NCBI GenBank assembly: GCA_016302725.1
Contig: JAEDNB010000076.1
Location: 1 to 9,323 of the forward strand
Source of the DNA: Lentisphaeria bacterium
Lineage (GTDB): Bacteria; Verrucomicrobiota; Lentisphaeria; Oligosphaerales; Oligosphaeraceae
Direction: 5' to 3'
DNA length: 9,323 nucleotides
The position numbers and the translations under genes were made by a program. Below, piece after piece: positions 1 to 6,296 of the stretch (positions are counted from its first letter, which is position 1; each line of letters begins with the position of its first letter). The notes under the pieces were generated by a model. The model saw only the letters and a list, made by a program, of their open reading frames with translations, was not told where the DNA came from and did not search any database.

Positions 1-83
1 CCCTCTGTGCTCTCCGTGTGCCCGGCTTGCCGGGCCTTCCGTGCTCTCCGTGTTTCCCCCTCCGTGCACGACCTGTTTCCGTG
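1..83 (-). repeat. Partial CACGGAG-core modular repeat downstream of the alpha-galactosidase gene
   Basis: On the plus strand this stretch carries six CTCCGTG-like cores (reverse complement CACGGAG) at 3, 12, 37, 46, 60 and 77. The first four follow the 9, 25, 9 bp spacing seen in the right-hand copies. The 25-bp interval holds a perfect hairpin at 20-35. Bases 1-52 match the unit at about 9175-9226 with two mismatches, so the family and orientation are the same. The second hairpin and the A-rich tail of the unit would lie left of the window. The repeat starts right after the stop codon of the galactosidase gene (85-87). I see no gene here; a small plus-strand reading frame across it is repeat-derived and is not called. 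Whether it helps end transcription is unknown, since no T-tract follows the hairpin. Confidence 0.8.
20..35. repeat. Perfect hairpin 1 of the repeat element
   Basis: The arms are GCCCGGC and GCCGGGC, 7 bp, with a 2-nt spacer. It lies between two CACGGA-type cores, in the same position as the hairpins at 9194-9209 (same sequence) and 9022-9034 (different stem sequence). Confidence 0.8.
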
Positions 84-84
84 T

Positions 85-2265
85 CTATGCTTTTTGGAAA
101 TGGATTTGAAGGGAGATCATATCGCCGTTTTTGGGGCTGGAGACGGGGTATCCGGCCTGGAGGAGTAGGCTGGCGGGCCAGGATTGTGTGCCGTCGGAGT
201 AGGTATCGTTGGGATTGAGTCCGGCGAGCCGGAGATTACGTCCATAGAAAGCGGCGTCCCATCGGACGAAGACGACGGTGAGGAGGAATTCAGACTTATC
301 CTTGGCGAGATTCATCCAAGCCACGACATTGTCTTCGTATGGGCTTGTGAGCCTGTAGTAGTCGCCGTTTTGGACGAGATGGTGGTGTTGGCGGTAGAAT
401 TGGCACTGTGCCTTCACCTGGTTTAGTTCCTCCGGGGGCATTTGGTTCAGGTCGAGTTCATATCCGAAGGTTCCGGCGAAGGCGACGGCGGCGCGGGTTT
501 CGATGGGGGAGTATCGTTGGGGGAACCAGTTCACGGCCACATGCGCGCCCATGGCGGAGCAGGGATAGAAGAAGGAAGTGCCGTATTGGATGAAGAGGCG
601 GTTGAATGCGTCGGAGTTGTCGGAGGTCCAGAACTGTGGGGAGAAGGCGAGGATGCCGGCGTCGAAGCGTCCTCCTCCCGCGGAGCATCCTTCGATGAGG
701 AGGTTGGGGAAACTGTGGCTGAGCCTTTGGTAGAGGTCGTAGAGTCCGAGGACATAGCGGTGGGGCAGTTCGCCCTGTCGTTCGGGGGGGAGTGCGGTGG
801 AGCCGACCTCGGTCATTTCCCGGTTGGCGTCCCACTTCATGTAGTCGAGTTTTGCCTCCTGGATTATGGCGGCGACCTTTTCATAGACATAGTCGACCAC
901 CTCGGGGCGTGAGAAATCCAGGACATATTGGAAGCGGTGGTAGCTGAGGGAGTGGTTAGGGACCTGGATGGCCCAATCCGGGTGTTTTCGGAAGAGGTCG
1001 CTATCCTGGGAGACCATTTCGGGTTCGAACCAGAGTCCGAACTTGACACCCTGTGCGCGGATGGCGTCGGCCAGTTCCCCCATGGTTCCGGAGATTTTCT
1101 TTTCGTTTGCGGTCCAGTCTCCCAGGGCGCATCGGTCGCTGTTTCGTTTTCCGAACCATCCGTCGTCGAGGACGAGGAGGTCCACGCCGTTTTCCTTGGC
1201 GGTGCGTGCCAGATTCACCAGTTTTTCCTTGGAGAAATCGAAGTGCATGGCCTCCCAGTTGTTGATGAGGATAGGCCTTGGGGCGTCTCTCCACCTTCTG
1301 GGGATGAGGTGGTTTCGGAGGAGGTCGTGGAAGGTTCGGGAGAGAGTTCCCAGTCCATTGGGGGAGAAAGCCTGGAGGGCCTCCGGGGTTTGGAAGGATT
1401 CGCCGGGCTGGAGGAGCCATTGGAAGCGCTGGGGATGGAGTCCCAGGCTCAAGCGTGTGCGGTAGAGTGGGCTTTGGTCCACCTCGATGGCGAAATTTCC
1501 GCTATAGACCAGGAGTGCGCCGTAGGCGCGTCCCGTTTCCTCGGTGGTCGTCCTGTCGCAGAGGATGACGCTGGGGTTCATGGCATGTCCGGAGAGTCCC
1601 CGGGTGGACTCCAGGGTTTTTCGTCCTCCCTGGAGGGCTTCCCGGTGGAAGCATCGTTCCTTTCCCCAGAAGCCATCGAAGAAGCAGACATCCAGGGATT
1701 CGTGCCAGAAATCGGCAGTGAGGGAATCGGCGCGGAGGAGTTCCGCAGGGGCGTCCCCCCGGTTGACGACCACCATGGAGCGTGCGATGGCGGAGAGATT
1801 CTGGAAGGCGGTATATCGGAGGACGAATTGGACGTGGGTATTGGGGTCTTCCAGGGTCACCTCCAGGGTTTGTGCCTCCTGGGGTTCGGCGTAGGCGGCG
1901 GGGAGTCCCGCCAATGCGGGCTTGCCGGGGAGGAGTCGATGGGAGACATATCTAGGGTCGGTGACCACGTTTCCCCAGGCATTCCGGACGGTGGCGGTGG
2001 CGGGGGCGTAGACCCCGATGTCCTCGGGGGCGAACTCCCAGAGTTGGTGTTCCCGCCAGCATTGGTTGTCCTGGGGGTCCAGGGAGGGTTCCGATGGATA
2101 TGAGTTTTTTCCGTTGAGTCGTGCCAGTTCCTCCATGGCGTCCACCCTGCCGCCCCAGTAGAGATGTTGGAGCCTTCCGTCGGGGGTCACCTGGAAAGCG
2201 TAGGAGGACTCTCCTGCATCGAGTCGGAAGAGGAGGTTATTTTCGTGGATGAGCTTCATCGCCAT
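85..2265 (-). CDS. aga: Alpha-galactosidase, glycoside hydrolase family 36
   Basis: This enzyme hydrolyses terminal alpha-1,6-galactosyl residues from melibiose, raffinose-type sugars or galactomannan fragments with retention of configuration. The 726 residues fit full-length GH36. An N-terminal beta-sandwich (about 1-325) is followed by a TIM barrel (about 330-650) and a C-terminal beta domain. Visible motifs are NNWEAMHF near 335, LVLDDGWFGKR near 365, KWDANRE with the expected nucleophile D479, EGCSAGGGRFD near 525, and WTSDNSD with the expected acid/base D549. There is no signal peptide, so it should be cytoplasmic. Two starts compete: Met1 (2263-2265) and Met3 (2257-2259). Met3 forms an ATGA overlap with the hrpB stop, and neither has a clear Shine-Dalgarno, which suggests coupling to hrpB translation. 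No sugar transporter or regulator is adjacent. The family call is secure; the natural substrate is not shown. Confidence 0.95.
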   Translation of the reverse strand: MAMKLIHENNLLFRLDAGESSYAFQVTPDGRLQHLYWGGRVDAMEELARLNGKNSYPSEPSLDPQDNQCWREHQLWEFAPEDIGVYAPATATVRNAWGNVVTDPRYVSHRLLPGKPALAGLPAAYAEPQEAQTLEVTLEDPNTHVQFVLRYTAFQNLSAIARSMVVVNRGDAPAELLRADSLTADFWHESLDVCFFDGFWGKERCFHREALQGGRKTLESTRGLSGHAMNPSVILCDRTTTEETGRAYGALLVYSGNFAIEVDQSPLYRTRLSLGLHPQRFQWLLQPGESFQTPEALQAFSPNGLGTLSRTFHDLLRNHLIPRRWRDAPRPILINNWEAMHFDFSKEKLVNLARTAKENGVDLLVLDDGWFGKRNSDRCALGDWTANEKKISGTMGELADAIRAQGVKFGLWFEPEMVSQDSDLFRKHPDWAIQVPNHSLSYHRFQYVLDFSRPEVVDYVYEKVAAIIQEAKLDYMKWDANREMTEVGSTALPPERQGELPHRYVLGLYDLYQRLSHSFPNLLIEGCSAGGGRFDAGILAFSPQFWTSDNSDAFNRLFIQYGTSFFYPCSAMGAHVAVNWFPQRYSPIETRAAVAFAGTFGYELDLNQMPPEELNQVKAQCQFYRQHHHLVQNGDYYRLTSPYEDNVVAWMNLAKDKSEFLLTVVFVRWDAAFYGRNLRLAGLNPNDTYSDGTQSWPASLLLQAGYPVSSPKNGDMISLQIHFQKA

Positions 2266-4814
2266 TGGTGTTTTGGGTACCGTCGCTGGAGTTGGGACTT
2301 GATGGAGGGGTAGTGGACTTGCCAGAAGCGTGGCAGGTCGTCGGTGATTTGGACCGTGCGGAAATTGGGGGCCAGGATATCCAGGAGGACGGGGATTTTG
2401 CCGTCACCCACGGTCACGGGTCCGGTCACGTCATAGAGTTCCTGGATTTTCGCCCGTCCCTTTGGGGGTTGTCCGGGGTGGTATTCCAGGCGGAGTTTTC
2501 GGTTATGGGGGAGGGGGAGTGTAGGTGGGGCGAGGCGTTGGACGGCGGCGCGCTGTTCCGGGGAAAGGAGTGCCTGGAGGAAGGGGAGCGCGGGCTTGTT
2601 CCGGACGGCGCTGTATTTGGTTTCGCCCTGGCAGAGTGCCTGCCGGGCCTTCCTGCACTCCTCCGGGGAGTATTCGGGGAAGTCCCATTGGGGAAAATGT
2701 TCCCGGAGGAAGCGGACCCGTTCCATCCATTCGCGGCATTCCTCGTCCCACCCCAGGAGGGGCATGCTGTTGGTGGATTCGATTTGCTGGTGGAGGAGTT
2801 CGGCGGCCTTTTCAGGGTCGGGGTCGTTGCGGAGGGATTCCTCCAGGACGAGTCCCTGGCAGGAGAGGGTGCGTCGGAGGAAGACCTGCTGGCGGACGCC
2901 GTCCCAGAGGAGGTCCTGGGTTTCCTGGAGGCTGTCGGCGAAATCTTCCCAGAGCCACTCCTCCCGGACTCCGGAGACCAGGGAGAGTTCGGTGGTGGTG
3001 CCGGGGAGTTTTCCGGCGGAGACCTCCCGCATTTCGGCGGCCACCAGGAGGGGTTCCTCCCGGACGAGGGACTGGGGGGAGAGGAGGGCTCGTCGTCGGC
3101 CCGCCAATTCGCAGTTGAGGGTAGCGTTGTCCAGCCGTCTTGCCAGGCGGTCTGGGAAGCACCGCATCAGGATTCTTGCCAGGGCGAGGGGGGGATTGGG
3201 GGCGGGGTGGTATCCCTCCCTGGGGGTCAGCCGGAGGAGGTCCTGCCAGCTCCGGCAGATTTCCCGTGCGGCGCCGGAGAGGATTCCCAGGCGCAGGCAG
3301 GCCTCCTCGTCGAAATGGCACTCCCGTGCCTGTTGGAGGAGGGTCAACTGGGCGAGGAAATCGGATTCCGGGGCGGGGTTTCCCCGTGTCTGCCGCCGGA
3401 GGGTTCCCCGGTGCTGTGTGAGGGTGTCGGCGCTTCCCCGCCGCAGCATGAGGGGGCGTCCCTCCAGGATGGCGGCCACCCCGCAGGCCTCGCGGAAGGC
3501 GCCCTGTTCCTTTCCCAGGAGGAGGAGGAGGGCCAGGCGGGGATGGGCGGGATAGGCGCGGACGGCGCGTCCCAGGGGGGTGACTTCCCCCTGGGCATCC
3601 AGCAGTCCCAGCCGGGCGAGCATCTCGCGGGCGCCTTGGCGTGCCCGGGGCGGGGGTGCCTCGAACCAGGGGAAGGCCTCGTCCTCTCGGTATCCACAGC
3701 AGTGGATGGTGAGGATGGAGTCTGCCAGGTCGAGGCGTTGGATTTCGGGGAGGGTATGCGGGGTGCGGTGGTCCTGTTCCAGGGCGCTCCAGAGGCGTCG
3801 GCAGAGTCCTGGGGCTTCCCGTCCGGCGCGTCCGGCCCGTTGCTGTGCGGCGTCGTTGGAGATGGGGACGGTTTCCAGGAGATTGACGCCCCGCTGTGCG
3901 TCGAAGCGGCTGACCTTGGCCAGTCCGCTGTCGATGACCATGCGGACGCCGGGGATGGTGAGGCTTGTTTCGGCGATATTGGTGGCCAGAATCACCTTTC
4001 TCCGGTCGGCGGCTTCCATGACCGCATGCTGGGCCTCTGGGGGCATTTCGCCATAGAGGGGCAGGAGGAGGAGGGGTTCGGGGTAGCGGGTTTTGCGGAT
4101 GGCCTCTGCGGCATGGCGGATTTCGGCGGCGCCGGGCAGGAAAACCAGGACATCCCCCTCATGCCCCGCCTCCAGCAGTTCCCGGAGAGCGTTGGCGGTG
4201 GCCTGATAGAGATTCTTGAAAGTGCTCCGGGGCGTGTAGGAGAGTTCCACGGGGAAGAGGCGGCCCTGGGATTGGAGGAGGACGCTTCCCTGGAGATAGG
4301 CGGCCACGCGTTGGCTGTCCAGGGTGGCGCTCATCACCACCAGCCGCAGATCCTGTCGGCGGCGGCGCAGGTCGTAGGCCATGGCCAGGCCCAGGTCGCC
4401 ATCCAGGGTGCGCTGGTGGAATTCATCGAAGACGATGGCCCCATATGGCTCCAGCTCCTTGGGATTCAATAGCATCCTGGTAAGAATCCCCTCCGTGACG
4501 AAAAGCACCCGGGTGGCCGGGGAGACCGCGCGGTCGTAGCGGGTGACATATCCCACCGTCTGCCCCGCCTTCTCCCCCAGTTCCCACGCCACGCGCTCCG
4601 CCAGCATCCTGGCCGCCAGGCGTCGCGGCTGCAGGACCAGGATGGCCTTTCCCTGGGGAAGCGCCCCCAGCAGCCACTGGGGGACCTGGGTGGATTTTCC
4701 GCTGCCCGTGGGGGCGGTGAGTACAACCATTCCCCCGGGGGGGGAAACAGCCTGGAGGAAGTCCTCTCGAATCTCCTGGATGGGCAGGGCGGAGCTGGGC
4801 GGGGAGGAAGGCAT
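2256..4814 (-). CDS. hrpB: ATP-dependent helicase HrpB (DEAH/RHA-type)
   Basis: This is a superfamily 2 NTPase of the HrpB family; its cellular role is poorly defined even in E. coli. In order it shows Walker A APTGSGKST (34-42), a DEFH box (130-133) typical of HrpB, SAT (162-164), VFLPGAAEI (near 225), ATNIAETSLTIPG (277 onward) and QQRAGRAGR (324-332). A helicase-associated region follows (about 370-470), then the long HrpB-specific C-terminal domain with LEYHPGQPP, KIPVLLDILAPN, VQITDDLPRFW and YPKHQW. Two small departures are visible: DEFHQR where E. coli has DEFHER, and an end at YPKHQWR where the family usually continues with a few more residues (WP.DP type). The stop overlaps the start of the galactosidase gene. 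Met1 is the only start in frame near the 5' end, has no Shine-Dalgarno, and lies 17 nt after a structured element. At 852 residues it is close to the usual length. Confidence 0.95.
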   Translation of the reverse strand: MPSSPPSSALPIQEIREDFLQAVSPPGGMVVLTAPTGSGKSTQVPQWLLGALPQGKAILVLQPRRLAARMLAERVAWELGEKAGQTVGYVTRYDRAVSPATRVLFVTEGILTRMLLNPKELEPYGAIVFDEFHQRTLDGDLGLAMAYDLRRRRQDLRLVVMSATLDSQRVAAYLQGSVLLQSQGRLFPVELSYTPRSTFKNLYQATANALRELLEAGHEGDVLVFLPGAAEIRHAAEAIRKTRYPEPLLLLPLYGEMPPEAQHAVMEAADRRKVILATNIAETSLTIPGVRMVIDSGLAKVSRFDAQRGVNLLETVPISNDAAQQRAGRAGREAPGLCRRLWSALEQDHRTPHTLPEIQRLDLADSILTIHCCGYREDEAFPWFEAPPPRARQGAREMLARLGLLDAQGEVTPLGRAVRAYPAHPRLALLLLLGKEQGAFREACGVAAILEGRPLMLRRGSADTLTQHRGTLRRQTRGNPAPESDFLAQLTLLQQARECHFDEEACLRLGILSGAAREICRSWQDLLRLTPREGYHPAPNPPLALARILMRCFPDRLARRLDNATLNCELAGRRRALLSPQSLVREEPLLVAAEMREVSAGKLPGTTTELSLVSGVREEWLWEDFADSLQETQDLLWDGVRQQVFLRRTLSCQGLVLEESLRNDPDPEKAAELLHQQIESTNSMPLLGWDEECREWMERVRFLREHFPQWDFPEYSPEECRKARQALCQGETKYSAVRNKPALPFLQALLSPEQRAAVQRLAPPTLPLPHNRKLRLEYHPGQPPKGRAKIQELYDVTGPVTVGDGKIPVLLDILAPNFRTVQITDDLPRFWQVHYPSIKSQLQRRYPKHQWR

Positions 4815-4831
4815 GGGAGCGGCACAAAGGG

Positions 4832-4931
4832 AGACGCCGCCCCTTTCACCACGCGGGCTTCCGCCCTGAGCCTCCAGGGGGGGAGCCGAGGGGAGGGGCG
4901 GACGGCCCTTCCCGGTGAAGCGGCGGCGTCT
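4832..4931 (-). other. Candidate structured RNA or leader element between waaA and hrpB
   Basis: This element nearly fills the 122-bp gap. Its ends pair: plus-strand AGACGCCGCC (4832-4841) with GGCGGCGTCT (4922-4931), 10 bp, then TTCACC (4845-4850) with GGTGAA (4914-4919), 6 bp, separated by a 3/2 internal loop. Directly inside, 4891-4899 pairs with 4905-4913 (nine positions, one being A·C on the minus strand, loop of 5). A third hairpin, 4855-4866, reads GGGC-GGAA-GCCC on the minus strand, with a GNRA-type loop. A weaker stem lies at 4870-4886. The pattern resembles a multi-branch RNA. It begins 5 nt after the waaA stop and ends 17 nt before the hrpB ATG, so it could control hrpB expression, act as an RNA processing site, or be a mobile palindrome. 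No T-tract follows, so an ordinary intrinsic terminator is unlikely. I do not recognise a known riboswitch. High GC favours chance pairing, though not easily a 16-bp stem. Confidence 0.5.
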
Positions 4932-4936
4932 GTCGG

Positions 4937-6259
4937 TTACGGGAGGGAATCCAGGAGGTCGAGAGTGCGGTCGATGGCGCCCCTGTGTTTTTCCACGAGG
5001 GCTTTTGCGCGTTGCCCCAGGTCCTGTCGTCTTTGGGGATTTTCCATGAGGGCCTGGAGAGTGGGGGCGAAGAGTTCGTCCTCCTCCACGGGCTGGGCGG
5101 CCTGGGCCTGGCGGAAGAGGTGGTCCACCTCCCGGAAATTCTCCATATGGCGGCCATAGAGGATGGCCTTTCCGAAGATAGCGGGTTCGATGATATTGTG
5201 ACCGCCGGTTTGTCCGGCGAGGCTTTTGCCCACGTAGCAGAGTTCGGCGGCCTGGTAGTAGGCCATCAGTTGTCCGGTGGTATTGACGAGGAGGACCCGT
5301 GCCTCACCGTCGGGGGCCTGGGGGGGATTTCCGGGGACGGGGGCGATGGCCTGCCAGGGGAGATGGAGAGAGTCCAGGAGGGCGGCGACTTCCTGCGCCC
5401 GTTCGGCGTGCCGTGGGACCAGGGCCATCCGCCACTGGGGCTGTGCGGGGAGGAGTTTGGCGAAGGCCCCGCAGACAAGGCTTTCCTCCCCTGGGTGTGT
5501 GCTTCCCACGCAGAAGAGGGGATGCGGGGCGGAACCGAAGGCCTTTTGGAGGGCGTCCTCCACCTTTGCGCCGTTTCCGGCGGCCACCTGGTCGAATTTC
5601 ACGGTGCCCACCACGTGGATGCGGTCATCCTTTCCCATGACCCGTTCCAGCCGGGCCTGGTCGTCCGGGGTTTGGACGCAGAGGAGGTGGTAGGCGCGGA
5701 AGAGGGGTCGGAAGAAGAATCCCCACCGGGCATATCCCCGGCTGGAGCGGTCGGAGAGCCGTCCATTCACCATCACCACCTTTGCCCCGCTGGCGCGGGT
5801 CTGGCGGATTAGGTTGGGCCAGATTTCCACCTCCAGGATGGCCAGGAGCCGGGGATGGATAAGGCGCACGGCGTGTCGCACCATCCACCAGCAATCCATG
5901 GGGCAATAGAGGCAGGGCACCTCCGGCGGCAGCCCGCGGCGGGCGGTGGCGAATCCCGTGGAAGTGCCGCAGGTGAGGACAAACTCCTCTTTTGGGGAGC
6001 GTTCCCGCCAGCGCCGGATGAAGGAGACGGCCTCCACGCACTCCCCCACCGAGACCGCGTGCACCCACACGGGGGCCTTCAGGGCGCGGAGGCGGGCCTT
6101 CACCTCCCGGGGGAAGAGGCCGAAGCGCTCCCAGAAATCCCGGGTCAGGCCGCCCCGCCGCAGGATATGGACGGCGTAGAAGGGGAGATAGAGGAGAAGG
6201 AGGAGGGGGAAGAGGAGATTGTAGAGGAGGAAAAGCATGGCTCTCTTTGCCGGCGTCAT
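4937..6259 (-). CDS. waaA: 3-deoxy-D-manno-octulosonic acid (Kdo) transferase
   Basis: WaaA (KdtA) transfers Kdo from CMP-Kdo to the lipid A precursor on the cytoplasmic face of the inner membrane, an early step of LPS core synthesis. The 440 residues match the family. One hydrophobic segment (about 8-30) gives the usual N-terminal membrane anchor. Then come DFWERFGLFP (41-50), VWVHAVSVGE (64-73), LTCGTSTG (95-102), AILEVEIWPNLI (140-151), VVGTVKFD (216-223), CVGSTHPGE (250-258), LVPRHAER (280-287) and GGHNIIEPAIFGKAILYG (352-369), the last being the donor-site signature of this GT-B fold. How many Kdo residues it adds cannot be told from sequence. It starts 37 bp after mutS. Met1 (6257-6259) sits against a small hairpin with only a weak AGGG; Met8 (6236-6238), just before the membrane segment and preceded by AAAGAGAG, is a plausible alternative start. 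Confidence 0.95.
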   Translation of the reverse strand: MTPAKRAMLFLLYNLLFPLLLLLYLPFYAVHILRRGGLTRDFWERFGLFPREVKARLRALKAPVWVHAVSVGECVEAVSFIRRWRERSPKEEFVLTCGTSTGFATARRGLPPEVPCLYCPMDCWWMVRHAVRLIHPRLLAILEVEIWPNLIRQTRASGAKVVMVNGRLSDRSSRGYARWGFFFRPLFRAYHLLCVQTPDDQARLERVMGKDDRIHVVGTVKFDQVAAGNGAKVEDALQKAFGSAPHPLFCVGSTHPGEESLVCGAFAKLLPAQPQWRMALVPRHAERAQEVAALLDSLHLPWQAIAPVPGNPPQAPDGEARVLLVNTTGQLMAYYQAAELCYVGKSLAGQTGGHNIIEPAIFGKAILYGRHMENFREVDHLFRQAQAAQPVEEDELFAPTLQALMENPQRRQDLGQRAKALVEKHRGAIDRTLDLLDSLP

Positions 6260-6273
6260 CCCGCCCTGGCGGG
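6260..6273 (-). promoter_or_regulatory. Short hairpin abutting the waaA start codon
   Basis: CCCGCC (6260-6265) and GGCGGG (6268-6273) form an inverted repeat with 2 nt between them, immediately upstream of the annotated waaA ATG. The purine-rich stretch that could serve as ribosome binding site lies inside the stem, so it might lower initiation at Met1 or favour Met8. It is short and GC-rich and may be chance. The rest of the 37-bp mutS-waaA gap shows no promoter-like sequence. Confidence 0.25.
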
Positions 6274-6296
6274 GGCGTTGGCGCGGGGCCTGGGGG

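Noticed and set aside
4815..4936. A separate promoter for hrpB in the waaA-hrpB gap
   Set aside because: The gap is very GC-rich and holds no -10-like or -35-like hexamers; its structure is described as a paired element instead.
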